Shown: positions 1-11,125 of the stretch, piece after piece
Layout: the number at the start of each line of letters is the position of its first letter
Numbering within the stretch: position 1 is the stretch's first letter
Source of the DNA: Ciona intestinalis
Taxonomy: Eukaryota > Chordata > Ascidiacea > Phlebobranchia > Cionidae
Direction of reading: 5' to 3'
Assembly: GCF_000224145.3 (NCBI RefSeq)
Contig: NC_020168.2
Span: forward strand, 6,367,792-6,431,791
Length of the DNA stretch: 64,000 nt
Translations under genes and position numbers: made by a program
Notes under the pieces: generated by a model
Seen by the model: only the letters and a program-made list of their open reading frames with translations
The model's database searches: none
What the model was told of the DNA's origin: nothing

Positions 1-108
1 TTTGGGTGCAGGTATGCTCATTCGATTCTGTGGCATACCACAGGTATTTGTTGTTTCACGAAAATATTGTTGAATGAGCTCCATTACAGCGATAATGGTG
101 ATGACCAC

Positions 109-270
109 GGGGTAAGACGGAACGCCTTTAGCACGTATAATATCCTTATATCCTGATCGTGTTCAAACGATTAACAACAGTCAATGGGACTCGTAAGAAT
201 ACGGTTTTATAATTCTTTGAATGACTATGTTTGCTACCAAATGGGACGGGAAAATAGCATGAAAAGGCCG
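109..270. repeat. MITE family A, decayed copy
   Basis: The internal sequence (an attaacaac-gtcaatggga block, then tacggttttataattctttgaatg and ctaccaaatgggacg segments) matches the copies at 8581, 10389 and 23759. The left end reads as a degraded GGGGTAAGACGG. The right inverted end is largely lost. Confidence 0.6.
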
Positions 271-363
271 TATAATCAAAACTACTATTTCACAGAAATT
301 AAAATAGCAATATTTGTGAATATAGTACATGAATACACTTTGTATGGAACTTAAGTTGCAATT

Positions 364-742
364 TACGTCATTGTTATGTCACACGTATTTTTATAATTGT
401 AAAATTAACAACATGACAAATAAACCTTGTTACTAACGAGCACCATTATTACGCATCAATCGGCATTACTTCAAAGGGTCTACGTCACAAAGAAAGTGTC
501 ACCGCGGTGCAACTTCTCGAACACAATGTTTATCAAACTTCAAACGGGATTCTAGATTGCCCATATCCGTTTGTGACGTCATAATCTAACGAGTCCGCGC
601 GAAGTCTGTGTGGTCATTATGTGACGTCATCTACATGACGTAACCCGCCTACGCACTCGAAGGTATAAGTGTCACTATGACGTAATAAAACAAACTTCGG
701 GGTTTAAATCTGGAATCTATTTTTACTTTTGTTACGTCACGA
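364..742. promoter_or_regulatory. Cluster of CRE/ATF-like sites
   Basis: Seven TACGTCA or TGACGT-type sites fall within about 380 bp, at roughly 364, 481, 574, 622, 637, 677 and 735, including two full TGACGTCA palindromes. This matches the binding consensus of CREB/ATF bZIP factors. TGACGT strings are also frequent elsewhere in this window, so the cluster may partly reflect background. Function is inferred only. Confidence 0.25.
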
Positions 743-3401
743 TACAAACAAACAAATAGGCTTGTTTATATTCATAATCAAAGAAATGTCGACACAGAAC
801 AGCGCGAAGCGCATATGCAGTATTGTGGGGTAAGATGACTTAACGTGCTGTAGTGTTATAGTAACAATTTTTGTAACTCTTAGAAAGATACTGGATACCG
901 TTGGCATATCATATCTCATATTTCCTAATTGTGTTTTAACAATTAAAAACGCTCTTTCGCGGGACTTCTATAGATTCGTGGGACTACGGTTATATAATTT
1001 TGTAAATATTATTTTGTTTACAACCAAATTGGGCGATAATAGATAATAAGAGCGAGCAACACAGCAACGTAAACTGTAAAAGGCAGCACATTCTCCCAAC
1101 GCTGGGGGTTGTGGGCTTAGGCTTCGCATGGTTTGCATTGAAAAGTTTTAATCCTCGATTTTCGGTTTATTCTATCAACAAATCGATCACGTATTACCAG
1201 CAGGGATCGGTAGGTTAGAAAAACAGCCGCACCGAGGGATGATACGTCTACGTATTCAAGTGGTCAACCTAGTTACAGGCGTATTTGGAACGTTTATAGT
1301 GATTGTAAAACATATACTGCCATGGTGGGCTTGTAAAATACTCAACGTTCAAAACACACAGAGAGTACGCTATAGGTGTAAACACTTTGTACGAACATGA
1401 AACATAAGGGCGAAGTAAGTCGTGTATTTTGGCTGCTGTTCGTCGCTCATTTGCTACCATTTTATCTTTTCTATAAACACTCTATAAAGTGTTACAATTT
1501 CAGTGCAAAAAAGTGGTTTTACATTCATAATAAAACTATTTAAATATGGGTTTGTATAAGAGAACAGCAGATTCGGTCAGAGTTTTACATTAAGACATAC
1601 ATTACATAACGCTGTAAACGCGACAGTCACACATTGCATTGCAAACATTGCAGAACTTTTAATTTATCAAGTTTCAACGCCAACTTTCAATTAAATGCGC
1701 TAAATTGTAGTATAATCTAGAAATCATACATTTCACGCTTATTGTAAAACGCAGTGGTCAAGCTATGGTATAGACTGTGCCTCCCATGCAAATGAATATG
1801 CCTACACTTTACTACATCATACAACACTATATACAAAAGATACAGAACTAGTAAAACTCAAGGTGCCACGTTACGTAATCAATAAAACGGTGCAGCAGTG
1901 CAACAGTTAAGTGATATATACTTAAGTGTGAAACATTACCTCGCATCGACAGATCTGTCTCATGGGACTGTGGTGTAAGGTGTCATCGGATACCGCATGC
2001 GCACTCGACAGTTTGATACGATTGCATGTAGCTCGTATAAACCTTATGGGAGAGTAACATTTTACTTGTGTGAATATAAAACCTCTTTGTACACCGACAA
2101 GTGGCATCTAATAGGTAAATAACATGTTTACTAGGCAGCGTATCAAAGTAGGAATCAAACCTGGTTTAAAGATGGTTCTCCACTCAACTTGAGTAAACTT
2201 CTTGACCCCTAAGTTTGTCGCTAAACTCACGCCTTGAAACGTTGGTGTTGCAACATAATCTAAGCTGGCGAAACCTACAGCGTGGGAGTTCGTCTGTGGT
2301 TCCCAATGCTGCGTGTTTGGTGCGAAAATTTATCAGTAATCAACGAAAAGCGGGAATTTCGCGTTTGCTGATTATTTGATCGAAAAATCATCTTGCTATT
2401 GTGCCGTAAAAATAGATCGCTTGTGACGTCATATTAACCCGAACAAATATCAATGGACTTACAATTGTTACGAAACAATAGATTATTGAGACGTAACAAT
2501 CGCAGCACAAAAGGAAGTTTAAGGCTCGCACCTGGCGAAATGAAACCGTGTCTCTGGTCGTAAAAAGCAGGTGTGGAACTGATGGTCACTTAGACATTCG
2601 CCATTGAATTACTGGTGTAGCTCACGCGTCTTAGGTTGCGTTTGTTTAAGCCCAAGGTGGCTTTAGCGTAAAGTCGGCGAATGCATTTAACTACATTTGT
2701 ATCGGATAATAAAATACAAAAGGAAGCACTGGCGAATTTTAATTGCTTTGATTTTCTTTGTTGTGTTTCGGACACCGAAAAAATACAATGTAAAACGTTG
2801 ATAAAATTTTGTGGGTATTTTAGTTTGGTGTAAAATGAGTTTCTGTTCTAACTTTACCAACTGCTTTCTATCATTGCGCAATTGCTCTGTGACGTCATTC
2901 GGAAATCCGTTATTTGTTTGTTACATATGAATGTGCCGATTCATGATTGCTATTCAATGAATAAGCTAAAACATGGGGAGGGGGTATTCAAATTCGGTTT
3001 AAGATGGAACACGACCTAAAATATCCGGAGTCGATCGGAAATAAAGTTCCATGATAACGTGCTCGTATATAAGGTGTACTTGGTGAAGCACAACATTGAA
3101 CATGGTATATAGAATCAACTGAATTATCTCGAATTCTATACCAGTTAAAATAACGAAAGAATAAGAATTAAAACAAAATGATAGTCTTTAACCTTTGATG
3201 AAGACACATAATTATTACGTGTTAAATCAATTAAGTGGTAAATAAATACCTAATTTAACGTAAATGGGCATAACACAAATTCAATTGTTCATTCGAATTC
3301 GATAACGAATACCATAATTGGTTAAAATACCAAAGAGACGGAATTAATAAAAACTTTATTACATATGAAATACACATTGGTTGATTAAGTTATTGTTACA
3401 G

Positions 3402-5231
3402 ACTTAAACGACGGTCTTGAACTCACGATACCGTGTCTCGACGAAGACAACTTTTCAGGGACCCAAAAACGACGAAGTTTGGGACCCAGGAAAACCTTGG
3501 ATGTCATTATAGCTGGTAAGTGAAGTAATTAGCGTTGCTATTAGTCGTGGTTTGTGGTTGCCCGGTATTTGGTGCTCACTTTTAATCAATTTAGACCAGA
3601 AATTTGAAACCAGACGCATTACCGCCACCTAACGGAAAATTATGTGAAATTGAAGCAATAACCTTATAATGTGTACGTGACAATACACTTTATCACATCA
3701 GTAGTTAACCTATTACGTCACTCCTAAATCTGTTAACGTTCATCGCTCAAATTGTTAACTCATAATCACCTGGCAATTGGATTATTGTCACCCATTTATC
3801 AACGTAACAACTGCCATTATGAGCGAATTTAAAAAAATGTTTTGGAATTTTTTGAAAATGTAAATTTTGCCAATTTTAAGCCGCACTGTTCGCTATTGTT
3901 CGGTAGCAGGGGTCACAGTGCTATCGCGGTTATCTACGTCACAAGCGTTATTGTGTGCGAATCAATCAGCGCTAGTAGCGGCGTTGGGTTGACTACGTTG
4001 GCCACGGGAGAGCAGACCACCCGTTTCTGTGACTCAGATTTCGCAACCAAACCAATCAAACGACTTTCCCCATCAGTGCTGCCGAAAAACGTTGCAAAAT
4101 GAGTTAGTACTAATTGGAAAAAAATAACGGAAACACTGCGCGTGTCACTCTTGACGGAATTAATGTAAAGTGATCTGGCCGAAGTAAGACACAGCCCACT
4201 TTACAAGTGGTTACTCACCTTGTTGAAAAGCAAAGCAGTTATTGCGGGTTCTACGCTTACTTAACCTCATGTTAAGTACCCTGTATAATTATCCAGAAAT
4301 TTTGACCAAATTACTGCACATCCAAGATTGTGCAATTAAATTAAAGAGTTAAGAGTGCGTGAAGCAACTTTGCAACATTGCAGATTGAAAACTGGCTTTT
4401 TTAACACTGGACAGTTATGCGCGAGTTTGGATCACTTAAATTAAAAAAAACGATAGTTTTTCACATCTTTAACCGATGCTCTTTTGAATGTAGTTTTATT
4501 CGTATAGCAGTTTAACGGTGAACGATAACGAAACACGTACACTAATATATTTGCATCGTTGAGCCTCACCTATATTAATTCGCATGCCATATTCTAGTAT
4601 ATAAAGGTGATGTGTGCCATGACACGCCATGAAACCAAACTTGGGATCTAGGCAAAAGTTGACTCTGAACATAATATGCTGTTGTATTTTATTCTTATTG
4701 TATATTGTTATTTTTACAGGCCCGGGTGGGACTCGAACCATGAGCAGTCGAGGTGACCAGGACCCCGAAAACTTCACCCCGGACCTTGGGAGGGAGTTTT
4801 ATCCCCACCTAGTGATCATGGTGAGGACCCCTGCTAACCAGGGGAGCTCTCGTACCACCACCAGCAGCCGCAGGAGGCGCAAGAGAGCATTAGATGCGGA
4901 TTACTGCTTCAACCGAAATCCGTCAGAGACAAATTGTTGTTTGAGGGAATTATACATTGATTTCCGCAGAGATTTGGAATGGAATTGGGTGCGAGCACCT
5001 GTTGGTTACAAAGCTAACTTTTGCGCTGGTGCTTGTCCGTATTTATGGAGTATGGACACCCAACATGCTACTATACTTGGTCTGTATAAAAGTATGAACC
5101 CGCACGCTTCTTCAGCACCCTGCTGTACACCCAAAGAACTGGACCCTCTTATATTGATGTATTATGCCAACAATGAGTTTAAATTCACGAAAATGTCGGA
5201 CATGGTTCTCCTATCTTGCAAATGCAGCTGA
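3402..5231 (+). CDS. TGF-beta family ligand, 3' exons (partial)
   Basis: Two exons are visible, joined 3402-3515 and 4720-5231. The first has a TTACAG acceptor and a GTAAGT donor. The second has a TTTTTACAG acceptor and ends at TGA. Both junctions are phase 1, so the frame is continuous. Exon one encodes the end of the latency-associated peptide (LELTIPCLDEDN...). Exon two continues with SSRGDQ, an RGD at the site used for integrin activation in vertebrate TGFB1 and TGFB3, then a furin site RRRRKR before ALDADYCF. The mature ligand is 114 residues with nine cysteines in the TGF-beta pattern (YCF, NCC, FCAGAC, PCC, SCKCS), closest by eye to vertebrate TGFB2. It would be a secreted dimeric cytokine signalling through type I/II serine kinase receptors. 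The upstream exons are not seen. BMP/activin assignment is ruled out by the NCC and ALDxxYCF signatures. Confidence 0.95.
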
Positions 5232-7870
5232 ATACGCAGTACTGCCGGTTTAAAAATGCTGCCAGACACCTATCTACTTCAGGGTTACTATTTTATGTAA
5301 GCGGAAGATTATCTGGCAACACTATAGAAATTTGAAAACAACAATCTATTGTGCCGCAACAATCTGCATTGAATTAAATTATGACGTCAACAATGTGTTC
5401 CTTGCCCACCGCAGTGCGTCACAAAGGACTGTTTATTTATAAATTTTCATTTTTTCTTTCTTTTTCCTCTGTACAAAAGATTACGTCACACACGCTTACT
5501 GCGTGTTCAAGGACTTTTATAATTTCCTCATTGCCAGCAATTAAAATTTGCTTAGAAATGCTGTTTCTGGTTAAAAACTACTAAATACACAACACATAAC
5601 AGCATATACAACATATTCGTTATATCAAGTGAGTTTTGTTAACTACAACGTAAAATATACAGGAGCGTTCTATTCATTTTTTATGCTACTCGTTCAAATG
5701 TGTCTCAAACCGCTTTTACTGTGATAACAACAATAACATAATCATTTTTAAATTTCGGCAAATCGTCGTAAAATCTGGCAACGAAAATTTCTCTTTGTTT
5801 TTGTTGTTGTCGATATATAATGTTACTGTTGATTTACCATTATGTTCTGATTTCCCATAAGTTGTGTCGTAAGCGATATAAACGACGAACATTCCAAAGA
5901 CATGATTAAACTTTATCCAATTTTTAACTTAAACTCTTATTATGTTGCAGTTGTATTAAAAATACACAATTGCCTCTCGAAACACGTCGTTTTATATGGA
6001 AGATTCTCTTTTTTCTAGGAAAGTGAAAAACTTCGCTTATTCCCTACTGAAGCAGGGGTCCCTTTAGTTACTGCATGTCCGCTATGTCATCTATGTCCAC
6101 AATATTCATTATATAGTGGACATAGTCCTACATACCAGGTCCCAGCAGGTGTGCCTCACTAAATATAACTTACCCTTATAGGATAGAACATCTAATAATA
6201 TAGGATAGAACATCTAATGGAGTCTAGATTGTAGTACCCAGGATAAAAAATAAATATATAGGTAGCTATAACAGCCGTTCCTTATTGCGAACCCGTCCCT
6301 ACAATATATATTCTATTAATACACCTATATAAACTATATCGGTAGCACCTTGTGTGTTCGGGGTAATGGGTCAATAGGTATACACCCAGTGTTACAGGTG
6401 TGTCTCGTTAAATGATTCTCTCTCACATTTAATATAGTAAGGGTGGGGTAAAACGGGACACATTTTTTATTATTTTTCATTTTCCACATAATAGTAAACA
6501 AAAAATATTTATAGTCATTTATCTGCATCACGACTCCAAAATACTGTTGCCAATTGTTCAAAACACGATCAGGAAATAGGGGATTTAACGATATTCCAAC
6601 TTACCCCACAGTATTATACATTGAATTGGTGAAACATTACTGTCACGGACAAAATTGCGTTCGCGCACCAATGTGCAATAAAAGGTATAATCCAAATTCA
6701 TAACCAGGCAACCAAATAGAATTTAACTTTATTTATTAAACCTAAATTTCACATGCACAAGTACTAGAACACTTTCTTATGACGTCACAAGGCGACCTGC
6801 GTTTCTCAATTTCCGGAATTGAATTGCAAAAAAAGGAATCAAAATTGCGTAACAATCGCCATTGGCACGTGCCAGTGTGGTTTGCGATAAGGCATTATAG
6901 TTTTATTTTATTTGTGACGATTTTAAATTAAATCTACAATCCTGAAGTATCGGTTCCTAACCTACGGTAAGCGTACCACTCGAAGTAAATGAAATTCTTC
7001 CATGTGGTATACGAGCAACTTATTTTGGTTTACTGATATCAACAAAATTTATAATAAATGAAATCACAACTTACCATTTCCTTGCTCATAACACCACCTT
7101 GCGATGTAACTTCTATACATTCCGTCCAGGCCTATCTGACATAACTAGCTTATACGCTACATTTATATCTCAAATAATTGGTACAGTGCAACAACAGTAC
7201 GACTGAGCTGAGATGGCGGATTAAACTCAAAATCACAAGATTGTTATTAGCACACGCATAACCGTTTGCGTTGCACAACAATTATCAGTGTTCCCAATTG
7301 AATAATTTTAACCTAATTTAAGCTGCTGACCGAGTTACAACGTATGTAACTTTATGGAGGATTATTATTGTTTTTGTAATGTGTGGTTGACAATTTTGAC
7401 AATTTATAACGGACAATTGGGTTAAGGTTAAATGAGTTGTCGTCAAGTGTATTGAAGACGTGCCCACAGTCGTAGCAGCGTCGATCCTCGAACGCTTCAA
7501 CTTTGTGCCAAAGGCATGCCCGCCAACCAGTTCGCCACGACGCCGGTAAGCAGGCTTTTTCAGTGTAGCGCAATGCGGAACAACAGCACCGATAAATACG
7601 CTACCACACACGTTTTCCTTATATTTTTCACTGTTGAATGTAGCTACATCCCAGGTCTTAGTTGGGCCTCACTGAAGACATCACCCTAATGGAATCTTTA
7701 TTATTGAGTGTCTATAAACTGCTTCAGTGTGATCTATTCTAGATGGTAGTACTGTATACACTTTCCCATACTTAAATTCTTTATAAATATCCGTAATCAA
7801 CTATTAATAGACCCAAAATCACTTTCTTTCTCATTTAAACAAACACAAACAATACTTGCTTTTAATGATA
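5232..7870. other. Intergenic, no gene seen
   Basis: AT-rich sequence between the TGF-beta stop codon and the LU gene pair. The only structured element recognised is a MITE family A copy at 6436-6612. Short open frames are present but show no splice context, domain or composition bias. Confidence 0.6.
6436..6612 (-). repeat. MITE family A, inverted copy
   Basis: Starts GTAAGGGTGGGG and ends with an inverted CTTACCCCAC. The interior carries the family blocks in reverse orientation (agtaaacaaa, cacgactcc, caattgttcaaaacacgatcagga). Confidence 0.75.
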
Positions 7871-7876
7871 TTTATT
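7871..7876 (-). terminator. Polyadenylation signal for LU gene A
   Basis: TTTATT on the + strand reads AATAAA on the - strand, just beyond the end of the LU gene A coding sequence. Confidence 0.45.
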
Positions 7877-7984
7877 ATTCTGCTTTTGTGTCGTGTTTAC
7901 TGGGACGACCGCCGGTCTAAGCAGTACTTATGGGGCTGGAGGGGTCTCAGTAGGTAGTGTAACTGCTGCAGTTGGTAGTGTGAC

Positions 7985-8300
7985 GGCATCAAAGGTCAGT
8001 TGGTAGTGTGACGGCATCAGTTGGTAGTGTGACGGCATCAGTAGGTAGTGTGACGGCTTCAGTTGGTAGTGTGACGGCATCAGTTGGTAGTGTGACGGCA
8101 TCAGTAGGTAGTGTGACGGCATCAGTAGGTAGTGTGACGGCTTCAGTTGGTAGTGTGACGGCATCAGTTGGTAGTGTGACGGCATCAGTTGGTAGTGTGA
8201 CGGCATCAGTTGGTAGTGTGACGGCATCAGTAGGTAGTGTGACGGCATCAGTTGGTAGTGTGACGGCATCAGTAGGTAGTGTGACGAAATCAATTGGCAG
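7985..8300. repeat. 21-bp coding minisatellite in LU gene A
   Basis: A tandem array of the 21-bp unit GTTGGTAGTGTGACGGCATC(A), with single-base variants that swap Asp for Glu codons on the - strand. Because the unit is a multiple of three, several frames stay open on both strands, creating spurious antisense open frames. Confidence 0.95.
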
Positions 8301-9400
8301 TGTAGCTGCTAAACCTGGCAAAGTAGCGATTGGAGGTTCACCAGAGGCAGGTGGGATTGCTACAAAGTTGTTACAAAGGTCCACATTGTTGCAACAGAAG
8401 TAGCACAACTGTACCTGTATATAAAATGGAAGTTTAAATACAAAGACGCCCACTACAAGTATATTTTATGGCCAAGGACGTACACAGTGTGGGCATGAGC
8501 AGCATCAGGGCTGGAGTGCATAACTCTGGGCTAGAAGCAGACGCGGTAACCACTTGACACAGGCTTAACATTATAGTATAGTAGGGTGGGTGAAGACGGA
8601 ACACCGCCAGCTCATAGTATTCAAATATTTTGATCTTGTTTTAAACAATTAACAAGGGTCCATGGGAGTCAGCAGGATATACGGGTTAATAACGTTTTGA
8701 ATGTTTACAACTAAATGGGACGAGAAATAAAATGAAAATGTGTCCCATCTTCCCCACCCCTCTTCATAGGTGCAATATATAATGCATGATGTTTACCTCA
8801 TTCTCTATAGCAATTTCAGAGTAACATTGCTGCTGATTGTTTGCAATGTTGCTAGAACAAGCTTTTGTTTGCAGACATCCCCTGGTCAGGATGGTAACAC
8901 CATGGTTTAACTCGATCTTGGTGGCACAGGATTCCTGGAATATTTACAATGTACTACGGTGTGATTTTAGTTGGGTACTCGGCCAACTCTGCCTGATTTT
9001 CAGACATTTATCGCTTTAGGGCTGAAAGAAGACATGTATCTACAGAGAATGAGTCAACTGTAGCATAAATCCTAGGTCAAATGGGGCAAACTAAAACTGT
9101 TTTGCACAAGAATGAAGCTGCTCCTAGAAACAGACTTAAAAGTTATATGATAAATTCGAATATTTTAAACTGGCCATTTTGTTTCTTTTCTAAAGCCAAT
9201 ATTTATCCTAGCTTACACAGTATATTGAATTGGCTACAGTGCAGCCAAATATCATAGAAACAATGAAATACCTCTGGAAAGTCACAAGTAACGACTGTCA
9301 TGTTTCCAACGCCATCTCGTGACGAACCATCGAAACATTCCCCAGCATGTACAACCGCTTGGTGGAGGCACAGAGCAAGACAAATTATAACGAACTTCAT
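7989..9400 (-). CDS. Secreted LU-domain (Ly6/uPAR-type) protein with TLPTDAV repeat tail (LU gene A)
   Basis: Three exons join in phase 0: 9272-9400, 8797-8934 and 7989-8414, giving 230 residues. Exon 1 encodes a signal peptide (MKFVIICLALCLHQAVVHAG) and the start of the domain. Exon 2 carries ESCATKIEL...QTKAC...QQCY. Exon 3 opens with VQLCYFCCNNVDLCNNF, whose CC-x3-DLCN is the LU-domain hallmark. Ten cysteines are present, the usual full set for three-finger folds. The tail is about 13 copies of a 7-residue TLPTDAV/TLPTEAV unit. No hydrophobic C-terminus is visible, so it looks secreted rather than GPI-anchored. Near the end a 7-nt insertion shifts the frame to a TGA, while repeat-coding sequence continues in another frame to about 7928. 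The paralogue at 11126-12204 has the same exon plan. Partner and role are unknown. Confidence 0.85.
8581..8760 (+). repeat. MITE family A copy inside LU gene A intron 2
   Basis: GTAGGGTGGGTGAAGACGG at the left and TGTCCCATCTTCCCCACCCC at the right form imperfect terminal inverted repeats around a roughly 180-bp non-coding interior. It lies in the intron between exons 8797-8934 and 7989-8414. Confidence 0.85.
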
Positions 9401-11125
9401 TTTGTTGATTCAACAAACGCTCTACTAAAGAAACAATGGTTCAATGAACGATTCATAATTGTAAATTAAGGTGTATAAATAAATTTCGTAACTTTTGTAC
9501 CGGATGTCTGTTTAATAGGCCAACTCTGGCCCAAGTTACAGATCTCCAGACACAGGCATCGTCGTAGAGCCTCACCCATATAAAATAGACTGCTTATTTA
9601 CAGAGCAATATACCTACTCTGGCCAAAATCTTAACGTGCCTCGCAAAATACAACACCCATACAGAACATAAATTCAAAAAAAAACATAAAGAAGTACTAA
9701 AACTACACCGAACAGAACAACAAAAAGACGAAATTCACGAGAACATTCTATAGACATGAAGTTTATACAACTGGTTGCTGTATACGACATAAGGAAAAAA
9801 CGCTGATATAGTATAAAAAATTATAAATTACACGTTCTATTTTAAATCATATTGACCCAGGCTTTTATAGGACTATAGTATTTAGTCCGTTAGCACACCC
9901 GTCTATAACTCATCTTGTCACACAGTTGTCCTCAATTGACAGTCGATGTATCTGTTAAAATCCAAGGTTATTCAAGGTGTTATATAGAACTGAAACTTGT
10001 TATACAAGTTGCACAAGTTCTTCATAAACTGCCAAATATGGGAAAGAACACGCATACCCAACGATAGTGGTTTGAACCAGATCGACTTCTAGATTATCGC
10101 AATATTAAAAAAAGCTCAAGGCGATCGAACCTGTATGTATAGATCGCTAGAAATGAACAAACAAGTTGTACACAAGATACCTTGGATGTCATCATCAGCA
10201 AAATTTCCTCATTTGTGAAACACCCAGACACCGATAGACTTTCCACTAAAAGCATTACCGTAAAGTATAGAGACATACTGAGACATACTATACGCCATAA
10301 ATGAAATAAACGCCTTTATGGCCTGCTTGGAATGGCTGAATGCAATAACAGTGAAGTTCTATAAATACGCCAAGACTTTACATATATAGTAGGGTGGGGG
10401 GGAGATGGGACACCTTTTTATTCTATTTTCTTGTCCTATATGGCAGTAAACAAATAAAAAGCAGTCAAAAATTTTAAAAACGTATCTTCACGACTCCCAT
10501 TGACCCCTTGTTAATTGTTTAAAACACGATCAGGATATTTGGATATTGTGTGTTAAAGGTGTCCCATCTTCCCCCACCCTACTTTATGACTGGAGATATA
10601 GAAATCATGTAACTTGCTTTACCCTCAGGTATAGCGCGGGCAACGACAATCGTCAAACCACAGGCGTGTTGTTACATATATCCCGCCCCGCTTACAAGGT
10701 ATTTGCAATATTGGATATAATTATTTTTTAGCCTTGTTTAGTTTTAAACAAATTATGGCCGGAGGCAGGACCGCTAACCAATTTTACATCTCGCGGATGA
10801 ATAAGTCAACAAGCCATGTCACGGGGCCTGTGATTTAGACCAGAGTTGATGCGTCATTTATTACTACACTACCACTTAATGCCAAATTGGTTTGCAGTTT
10901 AACAATGAAGCCTTTCTACCTAAACATATTCATTGAATCATATGTGTGTATATGTACTTAGCCAGTGTGGACACATTAGCTTGTGATTTACAGTATCCGA
11001 TTACAGTTATTAATTAGACAACTTCTGTGTATATTTTTATGTAATCGCTACAAAAGAAAACGACAATTTTATTTGTTCTTGTTTCAATTTTATTTTGTAC
11101 TACTACCGATTCAAGGTTCGCACGT
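9401..11125. other. Spacer between the two LU genes
   Basis: No exon was supported. It contains the upstream region of LU gene A, a MITE family A copy at 10389-10582, and the 3' flank of LU gene B with TTTATT (AATAAA on the - strand) at 11068 and 11088. Confidence 0.55.
10389..10582 (-). repeat. MITE family A, well-preserved copy
   Basis: Begins GTAGGGTGGGGGGGAGATGG and ends GTCCCATCTTCCCCCACCCT plus AC, near-complementary termini about 22 bp long. The interior is in the orientation opposite to the 8581 copy. Confidence 0.88.

Larger units (their letters stand above)
1..3401. other. Left-edge stretch without a supported gene
   Basis: No coding exon could be supported here on either strand. 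The TGF-beta gene on the + strand must have earlier exons (signal peptide and most of the latency peptide), because its first visible exon starts inside a codon. I searched for the W-x-x-F-D-V-T type motif that precedes it in vertebrate family members and did not find it, so those exons probably lie left of the window or are too diverged to recognise. The stretch holds a decayed MITE copy near 109-270 and a run of TGACGT-type sites between 364 and 742. Confidence 0.6.

Noticed and set aside
3842..4102. 86-residue open frame in the intron between the two TGF-beta exons
   Set aside because: It is less AT-rich than its surroundings but has no matching acceptor/donor pair in the gene's phase and no resemblance to a latency peptide. 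The flanking exons already join correctly without it.
8008..8403. + strand open frame of VTASVGS repeats
   Set aside because: Antisense shadow of the 21-bp repeat in LU gene A, whose - strand frame has a signal peptide, splice sites and the LU signature.
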